DNA of 64,000 bases from positions 62,001 through 126,000 of the forward strand of contig CAVUTF010000032.1 in NCBI GenBank assembly GCA_963744305.1. The letters run 5' to 3'. The DNA comes from FEN-1219 sp963744305. Its GTDB lineage: Bacteria > Pseudomonadota > Gammaproteobacteria > Steroidobacterales > Rariloculaceae. This document shows positions 1-7,977 of the stretch, one piece after another. Each line of letters starts with the position of its first letter. Position 1 is the first letter of the stretch. The notes under the pieces were generated by a model. That model was not told the DNA's origin. It did no database searches and saw only the letters and a list, made by a program, of their open reading frames with translations. Both the position numbers and the translations under genes were made by a program.

Positions 1-1088
1 TGGATTCGTCGTCCGTGCTTGCGTCAGCCCGTTACCGGACCGGCACGCCGCAGACTGCGTTCTCGACTGTCTATTCCGACAAAACCTTCGACGAATCGGA
101 AGAAATTCGCCCAATGTTGGACGGTGCTGTGTCGACCTGGCATCCCGTGTTGGTCGATCGGCCGGACGTGTTCAACCTCGTACGACGCATGGTGGAGGCG
201 AACGATGAACCGGTCGCTACTGCCACGTGGTTGTCTCACTTCGTGCTCTGTGAGCGGGTCGCGAAGGAAGGTTTCGACGCGCTGTTCGGCGGGCTTGGCG
301 GCGATGAGCTGAATGCCGGGGAGTACGAGTACTTCTTCTTCCACTTCGCGGACCTGATGCACGCGAAGGCAGAAGCACAGTTGCAAAGTGAGATAGCGAA
401 CTGGGCAGCGAATCACGATCACCCGTTGCACAGAAAAAACCCTGCGGTCGCAGCGGCCGTGGTCGAGCGTTGCACGGACGCGGCCACTCCCGGGCGTTGT
501 CGTCCGGACCTGTCCCGCATGCGCCGCTATTACAGCGCGCTGCAGCCGGACTTTTTCGCTATCGAGCGATTCACCCCCGTGATGGAGGCGCCGTTTTCGA
601 GCTATTTAAAGACTCGGAGCTACCAAGATCTCACACGAGAAACCGCGCCGTGCTGCCTGCGCGCGGAGGACCGGCATACGCAGGCTTGGGGTATCGAGAA
701 TCACGTGCCGTTTTTCGACCACCGGCTGATCGAGTTCATGTTCCGTGTCCCCGGAACCCTTAAGATCCGGCAGGGTGTGACTAAGATTTTGCTCCGCAGC
801 GCCATGCGCGGAATCTTGCCGGAGGTCACGAGAACGCGCGTCAAAAAGACAGGATGGAACGCGCCGGCGCACCTGTGGTTTGCGGGTGAGGGCAAGAACG
901 AGCTCCAAGACCTCATTCGGTCACGCGCCTTCAAGGAGCGAGGCATCTACGACGTCGAAGAGGTTCTCCGGCTCGTGGAGGAACACGACGAGATCGTCAC
1001 CTCGGGCGCCGTCCGTGAGAATCACATGATGTTCCTGTGGCAGCTCGTGAATCTCGAGCTCTGGTTGCAGTCCTTGGAAAGTCATTAG
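1..1088 (+). CDS. Asparagine synthetase-like amidotransferase, C-terminal part (5' end outside window)
   Basis: This is the synthetase half of an asparagine synthetase B-type enzyme, which adenylates a carboxylate and replaces it with an amide using ammonia from glutamine. The reading frame is open at the left edge. Its first residues, DSSSVLAS, are the end of the ATP-binding SGGxDSS loop, so the N-terminal Cys2 glutaminase domain and the SGG lie outside the window. Later motifs fit the family: FGGLGGDELNAGEYEY, where the family shows GDGGDELFGGY, and a C-terminal HVPFFDHRLIEFMF stretch. The gene ends at TAG 1086-1088. It is the first of three AsnB-like genes in this polysaccharide locus, so amidation of a uronic acid or another sugar-linked carboxylate is more likely than asparagine synthesis. 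That role is inferred from context. Confidence 0.85.
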   Translation, partial: DSSSVLASARYRTGTPQTAFSTVYSDKTFDESEEIRPMLDGAVSTWHPVLVDRPDVFNLVRRMVEANDEPVATATWLSHFVLCERVAKEGFDALFGGLGGDELNAGEYEYFFFHFADLMHAKAEAQLQSEIANWAANHDHPLHRKNPAVAAAVVERCTDAATPGRCRPDLSRMRRYYSALQPDFFAIERFTPVMEAPFSSYLKTRSYQDLTRETAPCCLRAEDRHTQAWGIENHVPFFDHRLIEFMFRVPGTLKIRQGVTKILLRSAMRGILPEVTRTRVKKTGWNAPAHLWFAGEGKNELQDLIRSRAFKERGIYDVEEVLRLVEEHDEIVTSGAVRENHMMFLWQLVNLELWLQSLESH

Positions 1089-1094
1089 CGTCAC

Positions 1095-1190
1095 GTGGAG
1101 CGCTCGCTCGTCTCGATAATCACACCTGCGTATCGGGCGGAAACGTTCGTCGCGGCCACGTGCCTCAGGGGAATTGTTCTCGCAGCTGAG
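1095..1190 (+). pseudogene. Remnant of a family 2 glycosyltransferase N-terminus
   Basis: A GTG six bases after the asnB stop opens a frame reading LVSIITPAYRAETFVAAT. This is the classic first beta-strand and helix of a GT-A family 2 glycosyltransferase (VSIITPAYNAE...). After about 25 residues the match is lost in every frame. The DDGSTD motif and the catalytic region are absent before the next gene. The spacing to the upstream stop suggests that an intact glycosyltransferase once followed in the operon. The fragment is short, so the call rests on the one motif. Confidence 0.5.
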
Positions 1191-1533
1191 CCTCCATCAC
1201 CTCGGTCGGTGACGAGGTCTTCATGGATCCCATGCACCGCAGCCGTGCGCCGCCGCAAGGGGCGGTTGCCGATTTGACGGCCGTCTCCGGCGCCGCCTCT
1301 TCATTTTCAAGGGGTCCGCGCCGAGCGGTGCTGCTGAGCTATCCGGACAAGAGACACCGAGAGGAGTTGCACTTGTCGGTGATGGGCGATGCTGCCCGGC
1401 GTGGAGGGTGATGAGCGGCGCGGCGCGATGTTTTGCCGTGCGAGGGATGCGGACATCGAGGTCCGCGAGCTGGAATCGCGGCGGAAGAAGAGGTATACTC
1501 AGTGTCCTAGATCCGTCCCGACGCAACAGACCC
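1191..1533. other. Gene-poor stretch, probably degraded coding DNA
   Basis: No frame across this stretch shows a recognisable domain. Short open frames exist, one of them running into the next gene, but their composition looks random. It probably contains further decayed sequence of the glycosyltransferase remnant upstream and the leader of the MBL-fold gene downstream. Confidence 0.4.
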
Positions 1534-2886
1534 ATGAAAATCACTTTCATTGCCAACGGCTGCGCAATTTACGAATCTCAGGGGTTCCATTTGGTATCGG
1601 ACCCGTGGCTCACCAACGGCGCTTTCGAGGGTTCGTGGTGTCATTACCCGCCCTTGCGCACCAGTCCCGAGCAGCTCGCCCGACAAACGGATGCGCTCTA
1701 CATCAGCCATATCCATCCCGACCACTTCGATCCGCTCTCGCTCGCGCCCATGCGCAAGGACATTCCGGTCGTGATACTCGACCACAACAACAAATTCCTT
1801 CAGCAGCGCGTTCGGAGCCTCGGATTCACGCAGGTCCTTGCCATACCGGACGCCCGAGCGGTGACGGTCGGGCCTTTTCGCCTGACGCTGCTCGCTCCGT
1901 TCGACAAGCACAACTTCTTCGGCGCCGAGGTCGGAAATTTGATCGATAGCGCCATCGTGGTGGACGACGGCGAGTTCCGAGTGCTCAATTGCAACGACAA
2001 TATTCCACGCGCGGAGTCCGCAGCGTCGATCGCCCGGCAATTCGGGCCATTCGACTTGGTGCAGGTGCAGTATTGCGCCGCGGGACCGTATCCGAGCTGC
2101 TTCGACAATCTCGGCGAAGAGGGTAAGTACAACGCGTGCTCGGAGGTGCAACAGCGCTATCTCAAGCTCTTCGTCGACGTCGCGCGCGCGATGCGTACGA
2201 AGTACGCCATGCCGTTTGCCGGAGATTTCGTGCTCGGCGGCCGTCAGTGGCGCAAGAACCGCGTGCTTGGCACTGTTCCTGCGCAAGACGCCGCACGGCG
2301 TTTGCAGCTCGAATGCCCCGAAACGACGCCCGTGTTGCTGAGCGAAAGCATGTCGTTCGATCTTGCAACCGGCGCGACGGGCGGCGCAGCGTATCAGCCT
2401 TGGATCCAAGAGGAAGCGCTTGCGTACATCGAGAGCGAGCTGGCGTCGCTACGGTATCCCTACGAGCTGGACCGCATCGACGAGAGAGCGTTGTCGGAGT
2501 TCTTCAGCGCTCATGAAAAAAAAAAAAAAAAAAAAAAAAACACGCGCTCATTGCCACTCGCGCGCACGAATTTCGGGCTGTGGCAGCAGCGGCTGGGATA
2601 TCGCAAGGACATCAACGTCTACCTCGAGCTGCACGACGGGGGATTCTTCCACTTCAATCCGACGACCGACACGACGGGTTTCGTCAAGAGTCGCTCGAGC
2701 TTGCAGGAGCCGTATCTGAAGTGTTCCATGGACGCGCGCCTCCTGCGGCGCATCGTGGAGCGTGAAGCCCACTGGAACAACGCCGAGGGCGGCTGCCACA
2801 TCGATTTCGAGCGCGCACCGAACGTCTACGATCCGGATCTGCACACGATGCTCTCGTTTCTTCACGTTGCGGCCGCGAGGGTCTGA
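1534..2886 (+). CDS. MBL-fold metallohydrolase-like protein of polysaccharide locus
   Basis: The predicted protein has 450 residues. Residues 59-64 are HIHPDH, the HxHxDH zinc-binding signature of the metallo-beta-lactamase fold, preceded by SDPWLTNGAF, a loop typical of UlaG-like members. The C-terminal third (NFGLWQQRLGYRK..., HWNNAEGGCHIDFERAP) lies outside the hydrolase core and resembles, from memory, the C-terminal region of CMP-Neu5Ac hydroxylase-like proteins; no Rieske domain is present. ATG 1534 was chosen because the fold starts there (MKITFIANG); the frame extends upstream but is not convincing. A methyltransferase follows after two bases, which indicates co-transcription. A run of 25 A bases inside the gene encodes seven consecutive lysines and is suspicious. 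The substrate is unknown; a sugar-nucleotide or lipid-linked glycan is inferred from context. Confidence 0.75.
   Translation: MKITFIANGCAIYESQGFHLVSDPWLTNGAFEGSWCHYPPLRTSPEQLARQTDALYISHIHPDHFDPLSLAPMRKDIPVVILDHNNKFLQQRVRSLGFTQVLAIPDARAVTVGPFRLTLLAPFDKHNFFGAEVGNLIDSAIVVDDGEFRVLNCNDNIPRAESAASIARQFGPFDLVQVQYCAAGPYPSCFDNLGEEGKYNACSEVQQRYLKLFVDVARAMRTKYAMPFAGDFVLGGRQWRKNRVLGTVPAQDAARRLQLECPETTPVLLSESMSFDLATGATGGAAYQPWIQEEALAYIESELASLRYPYELDRIDERALSEFFSAHEKKKKKKKNTRSLPLARTNFGLWQQRLGYRKDINVYLELHDGGFFHFNPTTDTTGFVKSRSSLQEPYLKCSMDARLLRRIVEREAHWNNAEGGCHIDFERAPNVYDPDLHTMLSFLHVAAARV
2516..2540. repeat. 25-base poly-A homopolymer inside a GC-rich gene
   Basis: Twenty-five consecutive A bases occur in the MBL-fold gene. 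They are read as Glu, seven Lys and Asn, and the frame is kept on both sides. Nothing comparable exists elsewhere in the window. It is either an assembly or sequencing artefact or a true slippage-prone tract. Confidence 0.95.
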
Positions 2887-2888
2887 GC

Positions 2889-3760
2889 ATGGAACTCAAA
2901 CGCAACGCTTTCGGCTATCTCGAAGCGATTCCGAAACCGTCGCGTGAGGAGCTTGCGGCGTACTACAACGACAAGTACTTCAACAACGATGCGGCGGAGA
3001 ATAGTTATCAGGCGACGTATACGGACGAGGAGATCTTGCACAAGGAGGCCGACGCCGCCGAATGTGCATATTTCTCGACGAGCGCTCACGAGAGCCTGCT
3101 CGACATAGGCTGTGGCGAAGGCTTCTTTCTCGACACTGCTTTCAGAAGCGCGGCTTCACCGTCCGCGGGCTCGATTTCACGACGGACGGTGTCCGGCGTT
3201 TTTTCCCGAAGCTGGTCGACAAGGTTGAAACCGGCGATCTGTTCGACCTCATCGATACCGAGATCGCGAGCGGCCGAAAATACGACGTCGTCACGTGCAA
3301 CAACGTGCTCGAGCACGTCATCGACCCCGAACGAATGGCGGCGTCGATTCGCGGGCTGCTGGCTCCGGGCGGAATATGCCGCTTGCAGGTGCCGAACGAC
3401 GACTCGTTCATGAACCGCGACATCGTGAGGCGCGAGATGGCGGTGAAGGAGTTCTTCAAGGCGACTCCGGACCACCTGAACTACTTCAACTTCGAAACCT
3501 TCGCGGCCCTCGCACGGCGTAGCGGATTCAAGATCGACGCGGCGCTCGGGTCGTTTCCGATCGGATTCTATCTGTATAACGTCGACTGCAACTATCGCTT
3601 GGATCGGTCGAAAGGCAAGAAATGTCACTACGCTCGCGTGGCGATCGACTGCATGCTGTACCGCGAATCCATCGAAAAACTGGTCGGGTTTCGCAAGGGC
3701 TGCGGCGCGGTGGGCTTGGGTAACGACGTCACGCTGTACTGCTCCGCGGATCCGAAATGA
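2889..3760 (+). CDS. Class I SAM-dependent methyltransferase, one frameshift
   Basis: Two overlapping frames together give one methyltransferase of about 290 residues. The first frame (from ATG 2889) carries ESLLDIGCGEGFFLDTAF, the SAM-binding glycine-rich motif I. The second continues with QKRGFTVRGLDFT, then VVTCNNVLEHVIDPERM (motif II/III region) and LLAPGGICRLQVPND. The break is near 3137-3143; one additional base would restore a single frame. The C-terminal part (DHLNYFNFETFAALARRSGF) is typical of Methyltransf_23-like enzymes in glycan loci. It starts two bases after the MBL-fold gene and its stop overlaps the next ATG (ATGA). Probable role: methylation of a sugar or glycan-linked group. 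A genuine pseudogene is possible, but a sequencing indel is more likely. Confidence 0.8.
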
Positions 3761-4050
3761 GACGCGGAGCGGGCCTCGCGGTGTCGTGTGGTCGACTTGC
3801 GGCGCATGAGCAAGATGAGTCGAGCCACGCGTTAGTGCATGTTGTCTTCGCCGACACGTCCTGGGGCGTCTCCGCGGCACGCGAGATCCTGCGCGGCGGC
3901 AACGCGCAGCTCGTTGCGCTGTCCGTTGAGGCGTTCGAGGCAGCCAACGCGCTAGCCATCGCCTGCCGTCCTATCGGCGACTCTCGCGAGCGGCTGGCGG
4001 AACGTCTAATCCGCACAAACGCTTTTCTCGCGAACGCGGAGTGTGGTTGA
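3757..4050 (+). CDS. Hypothetical protein, translationally coupled, possibly truncated
   Basis: A 97-residue frame starts at ATG 3757 inside the stop of the methyltransferase gene (ATGA overlap), a common sign of translational coupling. Codon third positions are GC-rich as in the neighbours, and the middle (HVVFADTSWGVSAAREIL) looks like a folded protein beginning with a beta-strand and loop. No family is recognised. The stop lies directly against the end of a convergent glycosyltransferase gene at 4051. The protein could therefore be a small complete product or the N-terminal piece of a longer gene cut by rearrangement. Confidence 0.45.
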   Translation: MRRGAGLAVSCGRLAAHEQDESSHALVHVVFADTSWGVSAAREILRGGNAQLVALSVEAFEAANALAIACRPIGDSRERLAERLIRTNAFLANAECG

Positions 4051-5172
4051 TCATGGTGCGACAGCCCTCATCACGCCAGCGTATCTGTCAGCAACCATCT
4101 CCATGCCCAGCACTTCGACGAATCGCTCTCGAACGCGCTCTCTATAGCCTTCTTCGTCCGACATGGTCAGGTAGATCGCTTTTAGTGCGAGCTCGAAATC
4201 TATGCGAGGGAAGTCGATTCCGTAGCGATGGTCGGAGAAAAAGCCGCGTTCGAAGTCGTCTGCGGCGATGAGCACCCCCGCATTACCGACGATATCGGGC
4301 ACGCCGCCGCTTGCGGGCGCGACGACGGGCAACCCGTGCGCCATTGCCTCTACAACGGTATTCGGACATGGATCCCTGTACGAGAATGTCACGTAGACGT
4401 CGCCTTCGAGCAGCGCTTGCCGAAACTGGCCGTCGAGGCGCGTGAACCTAGGCATTGTCTGAATGTAGTGGGCGGTCTCGATGATTCGTCGGATATCCGT
4501 GCTGACGCTGTCCGGGAGTTTCCCGGTATAACCCAATATCGTCAACCGCAGCGGCGCGCCCTTCGTTTCGTGTGCCCAGTGGACAAATTCGACCACGTCG
4601 TGAATTCTTTTAGCCGGCTTCCATTCATCGTAAATCGTCACCAGTCGGATCTCGTTGCGTTCGCTCGACGTTCTACTTTGTCTCGTCACCATGAAACACT
4701 GCACCGTTCACAATGATGTCACTTGGTTTTTTCGGGAAATAGCGCTCATGTACCTGGCGCGAGAAACGCGACTGATAAATGACGCGATCCGCAAGCGCAA
4801 TACGAACGAACGCTGTGTAGTTTTCGTTGATCAGGTTTGCCCAGAACGCGAGAAAATCGTGCGCTCGTCGGTATTTGAGGCCCAACGAGAACAACATTCG
4901 TAACGGGAGACTGAACGTCGCGAGGAAAGCTGGAGAAAGCCTATCCAAATACAAGCCATCGATCCGCAATACGATTCTCTGTCGGTTGAGCCAAGCTCGG
5001 ATGATCGCCGTTATTGGCGCTGATACGTTGAACAGTATCGCCGACGGTCCTTCAGCTAACGGCTTGGCACGGTCGCTCAATGCAAGACAAAGCTGCTCGA
5101 AGAAACGCTGGCCCGACGTCGACTTCGTTGGATCGAAAAAAACGCCAAAACCTGTAGCGGACCTTTGCGCAT
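4051..5172 (-). CDS. GT4-type glycosyltransferase, two frameshifts
   Basis: Two overlapping frames form one GT-B glycosyltransferase of about 370 residues. The C-terminal half holds RLVTIYDEWKPAKRIHDVV, LTILGYTG, and the donor-site segment YRDPCPNTVVEAMAHGLPVV followed by GGVPDIVGNAGVLI, all family 4 hallmarks. The N-terminal half contains ILFNVSAPITAI and VLRIDGLYLDR. ATG 5172 is taken as the start because it immediately follows the TAA of the upstream methyltransferase. Adding one base to the 7-base T run (5136-5142) joins this start in frame to FFDPTKSTSGQRFF. A second break lies near 4675-4690, where the first frame stops in GDETK and the second resumes with RTSSERNEI. The enzyme presumably adds one sugar of the repeat unit; its specificity is unknown. 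Confidence 0.75.
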
Positions 5173-6048
5173 TTATGGATTCCGTCTCGCATATAGCTCG
5201 ATATAGTTTCCGATAAGCAACCAGGCCAGCACCAGCCACAGCAGCTTCTTGGCCTTTGCGGCGATACCGGTGGCCGGATAGCGATGGCGATCAAATACTG
5301 AAATCTCAACTGTCTCGAAACCGTTCAAGCCGAGCATCCGAGAGATTGTCGTGGGTGTATAGAAGAACGCGTGGTGCAGAGAATGCAGAGTGAACTCGGG
5401 GTTTCGAGTCCGCAGCCAAAATTGCAGCCTCTCGATAAGCTGGAACTGATAAGGAACTTCTATGTACAAGACGCCACGAGGGCGCAGGAGGCGGCGGATA
5501 TGCAGTAGCTCTTGCACGGGGGAATTGAAATGCTCGAAGACGTGATTGAGATGAATGCAGTCATACCGTGCGCTTCCGGATATGTCGGCGAGCGAGACCC
5601 GCTGCAACGCGACGGCGTTTGTCTCAAGCGCCTTCTGGATGGCGTACTGGGAAGTTTCTATCCCTTCAGCGGCGAAACCATGCTCAAGCGCGATTCTTAC
5701 GAAATCGCCCGTCGCTGCTCCCACGTCAAGAACCTGTTTCGCGGACGGACAGAGTGCGCGGACCTTCTCCAAGGTCCTTTCGAACTTCGCATGGCGCCCC
5801 CGTGACGTGACTGCGTACTCCTCCGGCGCCTCCTTGATGCCGAGCAGGCTCTTCGCGCTAGTGTCGCCTGGGCCAAAATAGGAGCTCGAATAGAGTTCGT
5901 CGACCTCAGAAGCCGTCAATTGGGGATCCAGACGCCTTTGGCCGCAGTTGGTACATGCCAGGACGGCATAGCTTTCGGTTAGAGCAAGGATGCGGCCCGC
6001 AGTAACATCGCGTGCCCATGTTCTTTGGCGACAAACCGGACACTCCAT
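5173..6048 (-). CDS. Class I methyltransferase with N-terminal zinc ribbon
   Basis: The protein of 291 residues begins MECPVC and has a second CTNC about 30 residues on, forming a four-cysteine zinc ribbon. A Methyltransf_23-type domain follows with VLDVGAATGDFVRIALEHGF (SAM-binding motif I) and CIHLNHVFEHFNSPVQELLH. The C-terminal half contains ALHHAFFYTP-like segments and a hydrophobic helix (KKLLWLVLAWLLIG), so it may sit at the membrane. ATG 6048 is preferred; an alternative GTG at 6066 would overlap the asnB stop as GTGA. Its own stop TAA is directly followed by the ATG of the glycosyltransferase, so these genes form one minus-strand operon. Such ribbon methyltransferases are common in O-antigen and capsule loci. 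Confidence 0.75.
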   Translation of the reverse strand: MECPVCRQRTWARDVTAGRILALTESYAVLACTNCGQRRLDPQLTASEVDELYSSSYFGPGDTSAKSLLGIKEAPEEYAVTSRGRHAKFERTLEKVRALCPSAKQVLDVGAATGDFVRIALEHGFAAEGIETSQYAIQKALETNAVALQRVSLADISGSARYDCIHLNHVFEHFNSPVQELLHIRRLLRPRGVLYIEVPYQFQLIERLQFWLRTRNPEFTLHSLHHAFFYTPTTISRMLGLNGFETVEISVFDRHRYPATGIAAKAKKLLWLVLAWLLIGNYIELYARRNP

Positions 6049-6062
6049 CGTGAGCTCGTCGG

Positions 6063-7925
6063 TCACCGCCTGTTGCCTTGGATGTCGTACCATGCCTGGA
6101 ACATCAGGACCGTCCACAACCCATAGTGCCTGTCTTTTCTGCCGGTACGGTGCAGCTCCCATTCGGCCCGAATCGACTCATAGTCGAACAACCCTTGGGC
6201 TTTTATCCGTTGCTCGGATAACAAATCGTCCGCCCAGTCCTGCAGCGATCCACGAAGCCATCGGTCGATTGGCACGCCAAAGCCCATCTTCGGCCGATTC
6301 ACGAGGTGCTCCGGAACGTATTTGTATAGGATCTTCTTGAGCGGCCACTTGCCAATACCATCACGGGTTTTGATCTCAATGGGTAATTGCCATGCAAACT
6401 CGACGACGCGGTGATCCAGCAGGGGCACTCTAGTCTCGAGGCTCGTGGACATTGCGGCCCTATCCACCTTGACGAGAATGTCGTCAGGCAAATAGGCATG
6501 CGCGTCGGCGTACATCATTCGCTCTTTGGGATCGACGAGCGGATCCGGTATTCGCGGCTCCGCGGACGCGACCGACGGTCGGCCGAGGACGATATCCGGA
6601 TACCCCTTCCACTGCGAATTGGTGAAAAGATAAAAGGCATCGACGTTCCGAGTGGCAATGCCCTCTCGGAGTGGACCGACAGGCAGCAGAGCCTTCAACG
6701 CCGACCGAGCGACCAGGGGAATCATCGAGAGACGGTCCCAAGTTTCAGTCGTCGCCGCATAGCGTCCATAGCCCGCAAAAAGCTCATCGCCGCCGTCGCC
6801 GGACAACGCGACTGTCACGTAACGGCGGGCAAGCCTTGCGACAAGCAACGTCGGTATTTGAGAGGGGTCGGCGAACGGCTCGTCATAGACGGAGGGCAAC
6901 TCCGGGATAACGTCCATCGCAGCTCTTGCGGTTACGCAGAGCTCCGTGTGCTCCGTCCGGAGGTGGTTCGCCACAGCGCGGGCGTGTCGAGCTTCGTCGT
7001 ATTGCTCCTCGTCGAAACCGATGGAGAACGTCTTGGTCGGTATAGAAGAAACGGTCTGCATCAAAGCGACGATCGTGGACGAATCGACGCCTCCTGATAG
7101 GAACGCTCCGAGCGGCACATCCGACAGTTGCTGGCACCGCACTGCGGCGAGCAACAAGGATTCCAATTCTCCGACGGCTTCATCGCAGCTACCGCTGAAT
7201 CTTTGCGTCGCCTGGGCATTGACGATCTCTTCTAAGCTCCAATAGAGCGCGCTCGGCGCGGTGCCGCCTGTTATGTTTGCGCAGTCGAGGGTCACGATCG
7301 AGCCCGGCATCACTTTTGCGATTCCTTCAAAGATGCTGCTCGGCGCTTGGATGTACCCGGCTCGCATGTACGATGCGAGCGCTGTTCGGTCGATCGTCGC
7401 CACAAAGCGGGGATGCTGCTGAAGCGCCTTCAGCTCTGACCCAAACAGGAACGTTCGACCTTGCCATCCGTAGTAGAGCGGTTTCTCGCCCATGCGGTCC
7501 CTAGCTAGGGCAAGTTTGCGTGTGTCCCTATCCCACAGCGCGAGCGCGAACATTCCAACGGATGCGCGCAGCGTCCTCTCGAGGCCCAATTCCTCGATTG
7601 CGGCGAGAAGCGTTTCTGTGTCGGAGTGCCCGCGCCACGTCGTCCGGTTCAGGCGTCTCCGGAGATCCAGATGATTGTAAATCTCGCCGTTGAACGCGAG
7701 CACGAATCGTCCGCCAGCAGACTGCATCGGCTGATGGCCGGCAGCACTGAGATCGAGAATTGCAAGCCGCCTGTGGCCCAACGCAAAACCGGCATCCTGA
7801 TCGATCCATAGGCCGGCATCATCGGGTCCGCGATGCTTCACTGCATCGGTCATCCTCTGCAGAACTTGCGTCGCAGATGACCAATCGAAGTCCGTAAAAG
7901 ACAAGAACCCGACTAACCCGCACAT
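6063..7925 (-). CDS. asnB: Asparagine synthetase (glutamine-hydrolysing)-like amidotransferase
   Basis: A full-length 620-residue class II glutamine amidotransferase. The N-terminus MCGLVGFLS places the catalytic Cys at position 2. The glutaminase domain shows KHRGPDDAG, GHRRLAILDLS and FNGEIYNH. The synthetase domain has the ATP loop FLSGGVDSSTIVALM and VALSGDGGDELFAGYGRYA, with a final YDIQGNRR. All key residues are present. Its stop overlaps the possible GTG start of the next methyltransferase gene. In cell-wall loci, enzymes of this family amidate uronic acids (WbpS-type) or other carboxylates, so this is a candidate glycan-modifying enzyme rather than an asparagine biosynthesis gene. The annotation cannot separate the two possibilities. 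Confidence 0.9.
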   Translation of the reverse strand: MCGLVGFLSFTDFDWSSATQVLQRMTDAVKHRGPDDAGLWIDQDAGFALGHRRLAILDLSAAGHQPMQSAGGRFVLAFNGEIYNHLDLRRRLNRTTWRGHSDTETLLAAIEELGLERTLRASVGMFALALWDRDTRKLALARDRMGEKPLYYGWQGRTFLFGSELKALQQHPRFVATIDRTALASYMRAGYIQAPSSIFEGIAKVMPGSIVTLDCANITGGTAPSALYWSLEEIVNAQATQRFSGSCDEAVGELESLLLAAVRCQQLSDVPLGAFLSGGVDSSTIVALMQTVSSIPTKTFSIGFDEEQYDEARHARAVANHLRTEHTELCVTARAAMDVIPELPSVYDEPFADPSQIPTLLVARLARRYVTVALSGDGGDELFAGYGRYAATTETWDRLSMIPLVARSALKALLPVGPLREGIATRNVDAFYLFTNSQWKGYPDIVLGRPSVASAEPRIPDPLVDPKERMMYADAHAYLPDDILVKVDRAAMSTSLETRVPLLDHRVVEFAWQLPIEIKTRDGIGKWPLKKILYKYVPEHLVNRPKMGFGVPIDRWLRGSLQDWADDLLSEQRIKAQGLFDYESIRAEWELHRTGRKDRHYGLWTVLMFQAWYDIQGNRR

Positions 7926-7977
7926 TGTTTAGCGTGCTTGACTGAATCAGGCTCGGCGCGAGTATTGAATCAAGAGG

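Noticed and set aside
2516..2540. Poly-lysine stretch as a functional nucleic-acid-binding tail
   Set aside because: It lies inside a folded protein, is encoded by one pure A run, and the surrounding sequence continues without change; artefact or slippage is more credible.
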